DNA of 64,000 nt from Hypericibacter adhaerens. GTDB lineage: Bacteria; Pseudomonadota; Alphaproteobacteria; Dongiales; Dongiaceae. This document shows positions 36,318 to 45,137 of this stretch, piece after piece. The notes under the pieces were generated by a model. That model was given only the letters and a program-made list of their open reading frames with translations. It had not been told where the DNA came from and ran no database searches. Both the position numbers and the translations under genes were made by a program. Each line of letters opens with the position of its first letter. Positions within the stretch are counted from its first letter, which is position 1. The stretch is from the NCBI RefSeq assembly GCF_008728835.1, contig NZ_CP042582.1, forward strand, positions 3,956,217 to 4,020,216, given 5' to 3'.

Positions 36318-36789
36318 CGGCAACGGGGGCGCTCTCCCGGGTCTCACTGCCCTTGTCGTCATGCCGGCGCAGGCCGGCATCCATGAGCATAGGCCGTGCA
36401 TAATCGATCGCGGTTCGTGTTCGTGGATTCCCGCTTTCGAGCGCCTGAAGAAATCGAGAGCACCACGCAAGGGCGTAGCAAACACTCAAGCCCCCTCCCC
36501 TTGCGGGAGGGGGTTGGGGGAAGGGTGCCACGGACGCAGCCGGGGGCATCCCTGCGATCAATCACCGCTCTGGAGGCAGAAGGCCCAGACAGGGCGCCAA
36601 GCGAGCGAGCCCGAGCAGATCAGGCTCCGCTTATTTGCCAGGATCTCGCACGGCATCGCCCCTCCCCCTATCCCCTCCCGCAAGGGGAGGGGGCGAGAGA
36701 GTTCTTTGGCATCGCCGATTTCTTCACACGCTCGAAGGCGGGAATGACGTAACGTCCGCAGCCTCATCTTCTCGACAGGGAGCTCCCGC
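36318..36789. repeat. Repeat-rich intergenic region with nested inverted palindromic repeats
   Basis: This 472-bp gap has no credible gene. It contains a perfect palindrome ATGCCGGC-GCAG-GCCGGCAT (36361-36380). It also contains two copies of a two-part repeat in opposite orientation. Part A (36425-36456, and inverted 36716-36748) reads like ATTCCCGCTTTCGAGCG followed by GAAGAAATCG. Part B (36491-36523, and inverted 36664-36693) is CCCCCTCCCCTTGCGGGAGG and is itself a hairpin. The A-B order and spacing are alike on both sides, so the whole forms a nested inverted repeat around a central core of about 140 bp, like a small non-autonomous or REP/BIME-like element. Confidence 0.7.
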
Positions 36790-37143
36790 ATGACCGGCGT
36801 GAAACATTTCAAGCGCAGCGAGATGAAGTTCGACACCTATGGCGGGCCACCGGGCAAGGCCAGCATCGCGCGACTGATCGGGCCCGACATCAGCAAGACC
36901 ATCGGCGCCGGGCTTGCACAGTTCGACGGCTGCTCGATCGAATGGACCGTGCTTTATGACGAGATGGTCGTGGTGCTGGAGGGCAATTTCCGCCTGCGTG
37001 TCGGCAAGGATGTCTACGACGCGAAGCCCGGCGACGTGATCTGGATCCCGGAGAACACGCCGCTGCGCTACGAAGGCGACAGGGCGACGGTCTGCTACAC
37101 CCTTTTCCCCGTCGATTGGCGTCAGCGGCACGGGATTAAATAA
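36790..37143 (+). CDS. Cupin domain protein (EutQ-like)
   Basis: A 117-residue single-domain cupin. WTVLYDEMVVVLEGNFRLRVGKDVYDAKPGDVIWIPENTPLRYEG contains the EutQ-type pattern, in which the first metal His residues of ordinary cupins are replaced by acidic residues. AGGGAG lies 10 bases before ATG 36790. It is upstream of two amidase genes, with a 241-bp gap, so linkage is possible but unproven. It may bind or isomerise an amine or ammonia-related ligand, which is inference. Confidence 0.8.
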   Translation: MTGVKHFKRSEMKFDTYGGPPGKASIARLIGPDISKTIGAGLAQFDGCSIEWTVLYDEMVVVLEGNFRLRVGKDVYDAKPGDVIWIPENTPLRYEGDRATVCYTLFPVDWRQRHGIK

Positions 37144-37384
37144 GCGGGCGCACCCGCACCCATCGCCGGTCGCAAAGCGAAGACTCAACGCACGGGATGA
37201 TTGTCGCGGCTCAACCAACCCGCCCCTCGGGAGCGGTGGTAATCGCTTACACTATCATTGAATCCAATGGCTTAGAGCGATAGTCTCGCCGCGCTCACCG
37301 ATACGGCTCGGGGGCGTGGCGAGTCGATCTGCCGGTGCTCGGGGCGAGAAACGGGCGGCCGACGGCTCGAGGGCGGGGGATTCG

Positions 37385-38797
37385 ATGGCCGATCAGGATC
37401 TGGCCTTCATCAGCGCGACCGAGGCGATCGCGAAATTTCGCGCCAAGACCCTGTCGCCGGTCGAGCTGCTGGATGCGGTGATCGCCCGCCACGATGCCGT
37501 CAATCGCAAGATCAACGCTTTCACCCACACCTCTTTCGACCGCGCGCGCGAGCAGGCGAAGAAGGCCGAAGCGCGCTACGCGACGGGCAAGCCGACCCGC
37601 GCCTTCGAAGGCGTTCCGCTCGTCATCAAGGACGAGTTCGCGATCAAGGGCCAGATCACGACCAACGGCTCGTTGCTGCTGAAGGACCATGTCGACACCG
37701 AGACCGAGTATTTCGTGGAGCGCATGCAGCGCGCGAACCCAGCCATCCTCGGCCGCAGCACCTGCCCCGAATTCTCTTCGGCCTGCGTGACGCATTCCCG
37801 GCTCTGGGGTGTCACCCGGAATCCCTGGAACCTGCGCTACAACGCCGGCGGCTCGACCGGCGGCGGCGCGGCCGCGGTCGCGGCCGGCATGACGGTCCTC
37901 TCGGACGGCAGCGACTATGCCGGCTCGATCCGCATCCCGGCCTCGGCCTGCGGCGTCTTCGGCTTCAAGCCGCCCTTCGGCCGTATCCCGACGGCGCCGC
38001 CCTGGCATCTCAATCCGTTCGCGGTGCACGGGCCGGTCACCCGCAGCGTCGCCGACGCGGCCCTGATGATGAACGTGATCGCGGGCTTCGATCCGCGCGA
38101 CCTGACCTCGGTCCGCGAGCGGCTTCGCTATCCCGCCCAATACAAGCCGATCAAGGGATGGCGGATCGCCTATTCGGCCGATCTCGGCTTCTTCCCGGTG
38201 GCGCCGGACGTCGCCAAGGCGACCCGCGACGCGCTCGAGGCCTTCCGCGAGGCCGGCGCCGAAATCGAAGAGGTCGATCTCGGCTGGACCGAGGACACGG
38301 TGCGCGGCTTCATCGCCCATGCGCGCGAGAACGAGCTCGTGCCCATCGCCAAGATGCCGCGCCAGGAACGGGCCCTCCTCTGCAGCTACAACAGCGGCCG
38401 CAAGGGCAAGTTCTATGCCGTCGGCACGAGCTACGCCCAGAGCCTGAAGATCCGGGCCGCCATGTATGAGAAGCTCGAGCCGATCCTCGAGCGTTGCCAG
38501 ATCCTGCTGTGCCCCGCGCTCGCCGTGCCCAGCGTGCCGGCCGAGCATGATCCGCTCGACGACAGCTTCACGATCAACGGCCGCAAGGTCGAGCCGCAGA
38601 TCGGCTGGTGCATGACCTTCCCCTTCAACATGCTGTGCCAGCTGCCGGTGGCGACCGTTCCCTGCGGCTTCGGCAAGTCGGGCGTGCCGGTGGGCCTGCA
38701 GATCGTCGGGCGCCCCTTCGACGATCTCGCCGTGTTCCAGGCGGCGGCGGCCTTCGAGCGGCTGCGCCCCTGGCGGCAGCATCGGCCGAAGATCTAG
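37385..38797 (+). CDS. Amidase (amidase signature family), copy 1
   Basis: A 470-residue hydrolase of amides. The Ser-cisSer-Lys triad is in VIKDEF (Lys), GSTGGGAAAVAAG (cis-Ser) and SDYAGSIRIPASACG (nucleophile Ser). The protein ends with QLPVATVPCGFGKSGVPVGLQIVG, a family C-terminal motif. GGGGGA precedes ATG 37385. The next gene is a close paralogue 13 bp downstream with the same start (MADQDLAFI) and end (RPWRxxRPK), a tandem duplication. A divergent-facing LysR gene follows. The natural substrate is unknown. Confidence 0.9.
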   Translation: MADQDLAFISATEAIAKFRAKTLSPVELLDAVIARHDAVNRKINAFTHTSFDRAREQAKKAEARYATGKPTRAFEGVPLVIKDEFAIKGQITTNGSLLLKDHVDTETEYFVERMQRANPAILGRSTCPEFSSACVTHSRLWGVTRNPWNLRYNAGGSTGGGAAAVAAGMTVLSDGSDYAGSIRIPASACGVFGFKPPFGRIPTAPPWHLNPFAVHGPVTRSVADAALMMNVIAGFDPRDLTSVRERLRYPAQYKPIKGWRIAYSADLGFFPVAPDVAKATRDALEAFREAGAEIEEVDLGWTEDTVRGFIAHARENELVPIAKMPRQERALLCSYNSGRKGKFYAVGTSYAQSLKIRAAMYEKLEPILERCQILLCPALAVPSVPAEHDPLDDSFTINGRKVEPQIGWCMTFPFNMLCQLPVATVPCGFGKSGVPVGLQIVGRPFDDLAVFQAAAAFERLRPWRQHRPKI

Positions 38798-38810
38798 GGA
38801 AATCCCGCGC

Positions 38811-40226
38811 ATGGCCGACCAGGATCTCGCTTTCATCACCGCGACCGAAGCGATCGCCGCCTTCAAGGCGCGCAAGCTTTCGCCGGTCGAGCTGCTCAAG
38901 GCCATGGAGGCGCAGTTCCACAAGGTGAACGGCAAGGTCAACGCCTTCACCTACACCTTCTTCGACCAGGCCCTGATCCAGGCGCGCAACGCCGAGAAAC
39001 GCTATGCCGCCGGGCGGCCGACCAAGCCGTTCGAAGGCGTGCCGCTCATGATCAAGGACATCCACCAGATCAAGGGCTATGTCACGACCTTCGGCTCGCT
39101 GCTCTACAAGCACAATGTCGACGAGGTCACCGAGCCTTTCGTCGAGCGCATGCTGGCGGCCAAGCCGGTCCTGATCGGACGCAGCACCAACCCCGAATTC
39201 GCGGCCTCCTGCATCACCCATTCGCGGCTCTGGGGCATCACCCGCAACCCGTGGAACACGCGCTACAACGCCGGCGGCTCGACCGGCGGCGGGGCCGCTG
39301 CGGTCGCGAGCGGCATGACCGTGCTCTCGGACGGCAGCGACTATGCGGGCTCGATCCGCGTGCCGGCCTCCTGCTGCGGCGTCTTCGGCTTCAAGCCGCC
39401 CACCGGCCGCGTGCCCCATTCCCAGCCCTGGAATCTCAACGGCTACGCGGTCTTCGGCCCGGTCACGCGCTCGGTCGCCGACGCGGCGCTGATGATGAAC
39501 GTGATCGCGGGCCAGGACCGGCGCGACATCACCTCGGTGAGGGAGAGGTTGCGCTATCCCGAGCGCTACGAACGGATCAAGGGCTGGCGCATCGCCTATT
39601 CGCCCGACCTCGGCTGCTTCGAGGTCGATCCCGAGGTGGCGAAGGCGACGCGCAAGGCACTCGACGTGTTTCGCGAGGCCGGCGCCGAGATCGAGGAGAT
39701 CGATCTGGGCTGGCCCAAGACCATCCTGCAGGCCTGGCTCGCCCATGCGCGCGAGAACGATTTCGAGCCGCCCTGGCTGCTGCCCCGGCACAAGCGGAAA
39801 CTGCTGACCGACTATATCCGCGCCTACACGCCGCGGAACGACGTCGCCAGGCGCTTCACCTATGCCGACAGCCTCAACATCCGCGTGGCGATGTGGGAGA
39901 AGCTGGCGCCGGTGCTGAAGCGCTGCCAGGTGCTGCTCTGCCCCACCCTCGCGATCCCGGCCCAGCCCGCCGCCTACAATCCCGCCGATCGCTCCCTCAA
40001 GATCAACGGCAAGAAGGTCGAATCCGAGATCGGCTGGGTCATGACCTTCCCCTTCAACATGCTGAGCCAGCTGCCGGCGGCGAGCGTGCCCTGCGGCTTC
40101 GCCAAATCGGGCGTACCGATCGGGCTGCAGATCGTGGGCCGGCCCTTCGACGACCTCACGGTGTTCCAGGCCGCCGCCGCCTTCGAGACGCTGCGGCCCT
40201 GGCGGAAATACCGGCCGAAGCTGTAG
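38811..40226 (+). CDS. Amidase (amidase signature family), copy 2
   Basis: A 471-residue paralogue of the preceding amidase, with the triad Lys in MIKDIHQIKG, cis-Ser in GSTGGGAAAVASG and Ser in SDYAGSIRVPASCCG. The two proteins align along their whole length but differ in the mid-region (PPWLLPRHKRKLLTDYIRAY here against PIAKMPRQERALLCSYNSGR), which lines the substrate pocket in this family. They may therefore have split specificities. The GGGAAATCCC spacing to copy 1 is short, so one transcript is expected. Confidence 0.9.
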   Translation: MADQDLAFITATEAIAAFKARKLSPVELLKAMEAQFHKVNGKVNAFTYTFFDQALIQARNAEKRYAAGRPTKPFEGVPLMIKDIHQIKGYVTTFGSLLYKHNVDEVTEPFVERMLAAKPVLIGRSTNPEFAASCITHSRLWGITRNPWNTRYNAGGSTGGGAAAVASGMTVLSDGSDYAGSIRVPASCCGVFGFKPPTGRVPHSQPWNLNGYAVFGPVTRSVADAALMMNVIAGQDRRDITSVRERLRYPERYERIKGWRIAYSPDLGCFEVDPEVAKATRKALDVFREAGAEIEEIDLGWPKTILQAWLAHARENDFEPPWLLPRHKRKLLTDYIRAYTPRNDVARRFTYADSLNIRVAMWEKLAPVLKRCQVLLCPTLAIPAQPAAYNPADRSLKINGKKVESEIGWVMTFPFNMLSQLPAASVPCGFAKSGVPIGLQIVGRPFDDLTVFQAAAAFETLRPWRKYRPKL

Positions 40227-40238
40227 GAAGCCCCGGCG

Positions 40239-41150
40239 CTACGGTGCTGCTCCCGCCTCCGCCAGCAGCCAGTCGCGGACCTGGGCGGTGTCGGGGGCGA
40301 GCGTGGTGCCCTTGGGCCAGACCAGGTAGAACCCCTGGCCCGAGAGGAAGCTCTCGCGGCAGGCCCGCACCAGCACGCCGCGCGCGGTCATGCCTTCGAT
40401 GATGTGGTGCCAGCCGAGCGCGATGCCTTCGCCTTCCAGCACCGCCTGCAGCACCAGCGCATAGTCGTTGAGCCGCAGCCCCTCGCCGCGGTCGCTCCAG
40501 CGCACACCCGCTTGCGCGAACCAGTCGGTCCAGTTGGGCCGCGGGCGATAAGGTTCGTCGAGATGGATCAGCTTCAGCTCCGGCAGCCGGGAAGCCGGCA
40601 CCGGCGCGCCGACCGTGGCCGCATAGGCGGCGCTGGCCACGGCATGGATCTCCTCCCGGTAGAGCAGGATGGAATCGAACTGGGGCCAGTTGCCATCGCC
40701 GCGGCGGACGCCCAATGTCATCGCCTCGCGGGCGAGATCGACATCCTTGTCGACCGTCTGCAGCCGCAGATCGATATGAGGCAGGGCGGCATGGAAGCGG
40801 GCCAACCGCGGCACCATCCAGTAGCTGGCGAAGGCCGTCGAGACCGAAAGCGTCACATGGCCCGGCTCGCGCTCGCGCCGGATCGCGTCCGCCGAGCGGC
40901 GGATATGGGCGAGCCCGATCGAGACATCGTGGAAGAAGCGCTCGCCCGCCTCGGTGAGGCTGACGGCCCGGTGCGCCCGGTGGAACAGCGTCACGCCCAG
41001 CGCCGTTTCCAGCCGCTTGATCGAATAGCTGATGGCGGCCTGGGTCAGGCGCAGCTCCTCGGCGGCACCGGAAAAGGACATATGCCGGCCAGCGGCCTCG
41101 AAGGCGAGCAAGGCCGACGGCGAAAGGATCAGGCGGCGCAGGTCTTCCAT
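40239..41150 (-). CDS. LysR family transcriptional regulator (GcvA-like)
   Basis: A 303-residue regulator. The N-terminal winged helix reads LLAFEAAGRHMSFSGAAEELRLTQAAISYSIKRLE, and the effector domain starts near residue 90 (GHVTLSVSTAFASYWMVPRL) with the GcvA-like LDEPYRPRPNWTDWF segment. It is convergent with the amidases and divergent from the MttB-like gene across a 104-bp AT-rich gap. That gap is the usual place for a LysR operator, so the MttB-like operon is a likely target. The effector is unknown. Confidence 0.9.
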   Translation of the reverse strand: MEDLRRLILSPSALLAFEAAGRHMSFSGAAEELRLTQAAISYSIKRLETALGVTLFHRAHRAVSLTEAGERFFHDVSIGLAHIRRSADAIRREREPGHVTLSVSTAFASYWMVPRLARFHAALPHIDLRLQTVDKDVDLAREAMTLGVRRGDGNWPQFDSILLYREEIHAVASAAYAATVGAPVPASRLPELKLIHLDEPYRPRPNWTDWFAQAGVRWSDRGEGLRLNDYALVLQAVLEGEGIALGWHHIIEGMTARGVLVRACRESFLSGQGFYLVWPKGTTLAPDTAQVRDWLLAEAGAAP

Positions 41151-41254
41151 AAGCGGGACTTATCCAAAACCGAAGAATTTTCCGGACCACCCTTAGGATA
41201 GATCGCTGATAAACTTATGGAAAGCAGGGACGATCAGGCAAAGGGCGAAAAGCC

Positions 41255-42811
41255 ATGACCGCAGAGCCGGCAAATGAAGCGACAGGACGGACCCGTGGCG
41301 GACGGACGGCGCGCCAGCGCCAGCGTGCCCAAGGCCAGCGGACCGTGGCGGTCATCGCCGGCATCGAGCGGCAGATCCCGACCTACGAGCTGTTGAGCGA
41401 GGAAGGGCTCGCCACCATCGAGACCGCGGCCGACCAGATCCTGAAGGAGGTCGGGGTCGAGTTCCGCGACGATCCGGAAGCGATCCGGCTCTGGCGCGAA
41501 GCGGGGGCCGACGTGAAGGGCGAGCTGGTGCGCTTCGAGCCGGGCCTGCTGCGCCGGATCCTCAAGAGCGCGCCTTCGAGCTTCGTGCAGCATGCGCGCA
41601 ACCCTGCGCGCTCCGTCACGGTCGGCGGCAACCATGTGGTCTTCGCGCCGGCCTATGGCTCGCCCTTCGTGCGCGACATCGAGGGCGGCCGGCGCTATGG
41701 CACGCTCAAGGATTTCGAGAATTTCGTGAAGCTCGCCTACTCGATTCCCTGGCTGCATCACTCGGGCGGCACGGTCTGCGAGCCGGTCGACATCCCCGTC
41801 AACAAGCGTCATCTCGACATGGTGGCGGCGCATCTGCGCTATTCCGACAAGCCCTTCATGGGCTCGGTCACGGCCGAGGAGCGGGCCGAGGATTCGATCG
41901 AGATGGCGCGCATCGTGTTCGGCCGCGAGTTCGTCGAGAAGAACTGCGTCATCCTCGGCAATATCAACGCCAACTCGCCGCTGGTGTTCGACGCCACCAT
42001 GACCAATGCGCTCCGCGCCTATGCGCGCGCCAACCAGGCGGCCGTGGTGGTGCCCTTCATCCTGGGTGGCGCCATGGGACCGGTGACGACGGCCGGGGCG
42101 ATCGCGCAATCGCTGGCCGAGACCATGGCCGGCTGCGCGCTCACGCAATTGGTGCGTCCGGGCTGCCCGGTGATCTTCGGTAATTTCCTCTCCTCCATGG
42201 CGCTTCGCTCCGGCTCGCCCACCTTCGGCACGCCGGAACCCGCCCTGGGCTCGCTCGTGGTCGGCCAGCTCGCGCGGCGGCTGAACCTGCCCTTGCGCTG
42301 CTCGGGCGCGTTCTCCTCCTCCAAGATCGCCGATGGCCAGGCCATGACCGAGAGCACGGTCTCGATGCTCTCCGCCGTCCAGTGCGGCGCCCATTTCATC
42401 CTCCATGCCGCGGGCTGGCTCGAGGGCGGCCTCACCATGGGCTACGAGAAGTTCATCCTCGACGCCGATTATTGCGCCTCGCTCCACACCTATATGGCCG
42501 GGCTCTCGCTCGACCCGAACCAGCTCGCCCTCGACGCCTTCCGCGAGGTCGGGCCGGGCAAGCATTTCTTCGGCTGCGCCCATACGCTGGCCAACTACGA
42601 GACCGCGTTCTGGGATTCCGACACGGCCGACAACAATTCCTTCGAGCAGTGGCGCGACGAGGGCGGGCGCGACGCGATGCAGCGCGCCAATGCGCGCTTC
42701 CGCCGCCTGCTCCAGGAATATCAGGCGCCGCCGCTCGATCCGGCCGTCGACGAGGCGCTCACGGCTTTCGTCACCAAGCGCAAGACCGACAAGCCGGACA
42801 TGTGGCATTGA
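41255..42811 (+). CDS. Trimethylamine methyltransferase family protein (MttB-like, non-pyrrolysine)
   Basis: A 518-residue TIM-barrel protein of the MttB superfamily. Members transfer a methyl from a quaternary amine to a corrinoid protein. Seen are LLSEEGLATIETAADQILKEVGVEF, VVFAPAYGSPFVRD, FMGSVTAEERAEDSI and FGTPEPALGSLVVGQLAR. The frame runs uninterrupted, with no amber codon for pyrrolysine, as in glycine betaine-type MtgB. No corrinoid protein or RamA gene is nearby. A basic N-terminus (RTRGGRTARQRQRAQG) precedes the domain. It is followed by a DgcA-like gene after a repeat-filled gap. Confidence 0.87.
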   Translation: MTAEPANEATGRTRGGRTARQRQRAQGQRTVAVIAGIERQIPTYELLSEEGLATIETAADQILKEVGVEFRDDPEAIRLWREAGADVKGELVRFEPGLLRRILKSAPSSFVQHARNPARSVTVGGNHVVFAPAYGSPFVRDIEGGRRYGTLKDFENFVKLAYSIPWLHHSGGTVCEPVDIPVNKRHLDMVAAHLRYSDKPFMGSVTAEERAEDSIEMARIVFGREFVEKNCVILGNINANSPLVFDATMTNALRAYARANQAAVVVPFILGGAMGPVTTAGAIAQSLAETMAGCALTQLVRPGCPVIFGNFLSSMALRSGSPTFGTPEPALGSLVVGQLARRLNLPLRCSGAFSSSKIADGQAMTESTVSMLSAVQCGAHFILHAAGWLEGGLTMGYEKFILDADYCASLHTYMAGLSLDPNQLALDAFREVGPGKHFFGCAHTLANYETAFWDSDTADNNSFEQWRDEGGRDAMQRANARFRRLLQEYQAPPLDPAVDEALTAFVTKRKTDKPDMWH

Positions 42812-42825
42812 TGCCTCGTTTGATC

Positions 42826-42909
42826 CCCGTTCGCTCTCCCGTCGTCCCCGCTCACTCTCGCGTCATCCTCGCTCACTCTCCCGTCATCCCCGCTCGCTCA
42901 TTCGTCATC
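42826..42909. repeat. Four tandem copies of a degenerate 21-bp repeat
   Basis: Four head-to-tail units of 21 bp fill 42826-42846, 42847-42867, 42868-42888 and 42889-42909. The consensus is near CCCGCTCACTCTCCCGTCAT plus C. No spacers separate them, so this is not a CRISPR. The unit ends in CGTCATC and begins CCCGC, the same junction as in the palindrome that follows. Confidence 0.85.
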
Positions 42910-42984
42910 CCCGCGAAAGCGGGGATCCATGGCAAAGCTCGGCGCTCTGGATCAGGATGGTTCCCCGCTTTCGCGGGGATGACG
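42903..42984. repeat. Pair of inverted 23-bp palindromic repeats
   Basis: The left arm 42903-42925 (CGTCATCCCCGCGAAAGCGG plus GGA) and the right arm 42962-42984 are exact reverse complements, 36 bases apart. Each arm also contains its own hairpin CCCCGC-GAAA-GCGGGG. This matches the widespread intergenic GTCATTCCCGC-type palindromes of proteobacteria. It lies between the MttB-like and DgcA-like genes and may reduce read-through or stabilise the upstream mRNA. Confidence 0.85.
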
Positions 42985-43081
42985 GAGGAGCGCTAGCGAC
43001 AAGGCATCAATCTCGGCGGTGATGTCATCCCCGCCGCCCACGGCTCCACTTTCTCCCCGGTCCCATCCAGCACGCACACCG

Positions 43082-45121
43082 ATGTCCAGCAAAGATCCCC
43101 TGCTTCAACCCTTCACGCTCAAGCATCTGGTTCTCAAGAACCGGCTGATGTCGACCGCGCACGAGCCGGCCTATTCCGAGGACGGGCTGCCGAAGGAGCG
43201 CTACCGGCTCTATCACCTGGAGAAGGCCAAGGGCGGCATCGCGCTGACCATGACCGCGGGCTCGGCCGTGGTATCGGAGGATTCGCCGGCCGCCTTCGGC
43301 AATCTCCATGCCTACAAGGACGAGATCGTGCCGCTGATGAAGCGGCTCGCCGAGGACTGCCATGGCGAGGGCTGCGCGGTCATGATCCAGCTCACCCATC
43401 TCGGCCGGCGCACCGGCTGGAACAAGGCGGACTGGCTGCCGGTGGCCGCCCCCTCGGTGGTGCGCGAGCCGGCCCACCGCGCCTTCCCCAAGGAGGCCGA
43501 GGACTGGGATATCGAGCGCTGGATCGGCCAATATGCCGACGGCGCCGAGCGCATGCAGGCGGCCGGCCTCGACGGCATCGAGATCGAATGCTACGGCCAT
43601 CTGGTCGACCAGTTCTGGACGCCCGCCGTCAACAAGCGCCACGACAATTACGGCGGTTCGCTCGAGAACCGGATGCGCTTCGGGCTTGCGGTGGTGAAGG
43701 CGATCCGCGAGCGCGTCGGCCCGGACTTCCTGCTGGGTGCCCGCATGGTGCTCGACGAGGCGAGGCCGGGCGGCCTCGGCCGCACCGAAGGCCTCGCCAT
43801 CGCCCGGCGCATGATCGCCGAGGGCGTCGACTTCATCAACGTGATCCGCGGCTTCATCGACACCGACGCGGCGCTGGCCAAGGTCATCCCGGTCATGGGC
43901 ATGAAGGCGGCGCCGCATCTCGACTTCGTCGGCGAGATGAAGCGTGAGCTGGGCGTGCCGATCCTCCACGCCGCGCGCATCGCCGACGTGGCGACGGCCC
44001 GCCATGCCGTCGCCTCGGGCAAGCTCGATCTCGTCGGCATGACACGCGCCCTCATCGCCGATCCGCATCTGGCGCGCAAGGTGGCCGAAGGCCGCGAGAT
44101 CGAGATCCGGCCTTGCGTGGGCGCCACCTACTGCCTCGACCGCATCTATGAAGGCGGCGAGGCGCTTTGCATCCACAATCCCGCGACCGGCCGCGAATCG
44201 ACCATGCCGCAGATCGTGCAAAGAACGACCGGCAAGAAACGGCGCATCGTCGTCGTCGGCGCCGGTCCGGCTGGGCTCGAGGCGGCGCGCGTCTCGGCCG
44301 AGCGCGGCCATGAGGTGATCCTGTTCGAGGCAGCGGACGAGGCCGGCGGCCAGATCCGGCTGGCGGCCCGCGCCAAGCGGCGGCGCGAGCTCCTGGGCAT
44401 CGTCGACTGGCGCATGCAGCAGCTCGAGAAGCTCGGCGTCGCGCTGCGCTTCAACAAATGGGCCGAGGCCGAGGATGTGACGGCCGAGGCGCCTGACATC
44501 GTGGTGATCGCGACCGGCGGCCTGCCGCAGGCGCCGGCGCTCGAAACCGGTACCGAACTCACCGTCTCCACCTGGGATATCCTCTCGGGCGACGCGAAAC
44601 CGGCCAAGGACGTTCTGCTGTTCGACGACAACGGCGCCCATCCCGGCATGCAGGCGGCCGAGGCCATCGCCGAGACCGGCTCTAAGCTCGAGGTCGTCAG
44701 CCCCGAGCGCTTCTTCGCGCCCGAGATCGGCGGCCTCAACCATGTGCCTTATGCCGAAATCTTCCAGCAGCATGGGGTGCGGATCACGATCCTGCGCCGG
44801 CTCCTGGCGGTGAAGCGCGCGGGCAACCGGCTGCAGGCGGTGATCGGCAGCGATTTCGGCGATTATGTCGAGACCCGCGAGGTCGACCAGGTCGTGGTCG
44901 AGCATGGCACGCTGCCCAACGCCGACCTTTACGAAGCGCTCCGGCCGGATTCGGTCAATCGCGGCGAGGTCAGCTACAAGGCCCTGATCGCGGGCCAGCC
45001 GCAGACCCTGGTCCGCAATCCCGCCGGCCGCTATCGCCTGATCCGCATCGGCGACGCCGTGTCCTCGCGCAACATCCACGCCGCCATCTATGATGCGCTG
45101 AGATTCGCGAAGGACTTCTGA
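43082..45121 (+). CDS. FMN/FAD/Fe-S oxidoreductase, DgcA/TMADH-like (dimethylglycine or N-methyl demethylase type)
   Basis: A 679-residue enzyme with an N-terminal old-yellow-enzyme barrel (LKNRLMSTAHEPAYSEDG, IQLTHLGRRTGW, RHDNYGGSLENRMRF) and a C-terminal Rossmann region (IVVVGAGPAGLEAARVSAERG, EAADEAGGQIRLA). Relatives demethylate dimethylglycine or stachydrine, or oxidise trimethylamine. The cluster region RPCVGATYCLDRIYEGGEALC shows three Cys, with Ala where the second Cys of the classic C-x2-C-x3-C motif would fall. ATG 43082 is chosen over 43019 because the barrel starts directly after it. It is probably in an operon with the MttB-like gene and the oxygenase downstream. Confidence 0.85.
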   Translation: MSSKDPLLQPFTLKHLVLKNRLMSTAHEPAYSEDGLPKERYRLYHLEKAKGGIALTMTAGSAVVSEDSPAAFGNLHAYKDEIVPLMKRLAEDCHGEGCAVMIQLTHLGRRTGWNKADWLPVAAPSVVREPAHRAFPKEAEDWDIERWIGQYADGAERMQAAGLDGIEIECYGHLVDQFWTPAVNKRHDNYGGSLENRMRFGLAVVKAIRERVGPDFLLGARMVLDEARPGGLGRTEGLAIARRMIAEGVDFINVIRGFIDTDAALAKVIPVMGMKAAPHLDFVGEMKRELGVPILHAARIADVATARHAVASGKLDLVGMTRALIADPHLARKVAEGREIEIRPCVGATYCLDRIYEGGEALCIHNPATGRESTMPQIVQRTTGKKRRIVVVGAGPAGLEAARVSAERGHEVILFEAADEAGGQIRLAARAKRRRELLGIVDWRMQQLEKLGVALRFNKWAEAEDVTAEAPDIVVIATGGLPQAPALETGTELTVSTWDILSGDAKPAKDVLLFDDNGAHPGMQAAEAIAETGSKLEVVSPERFFAPEIGGLNHVPYAEIFQQHGVRITILRRLLAVKRAGNRLQAVIGSDFGDYVETREVDQVVVEHGTLPNADLYEALRPDSVNRGEVSYKALIAGQPQTLVRNPAGRYRLIRIGDAVSSRNIHAAIYDALRFAKDF

Positions 45122-45137
45122 GAACGGGGCATCGGCG

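Noticed and set aside
36359-36752. Several small open frames in the gap after hemA
   Set aside because: They run through palindromic repeats on both strands and have no homology pattern or ribosome sites.
41255-42811. Pyrrolysine-dependent MttB
   Set aside because: The frame has no in-frame TAG and ends in TGA, and no pyl genes are in the window. The protein fits the non-pyrrolysine branch.
42826-42909. Tandem 21-bp repeats as a CRISPR array
   Set aside because: Units are contiguous with no spacers, are degenerate, and no cas genes are in the window.
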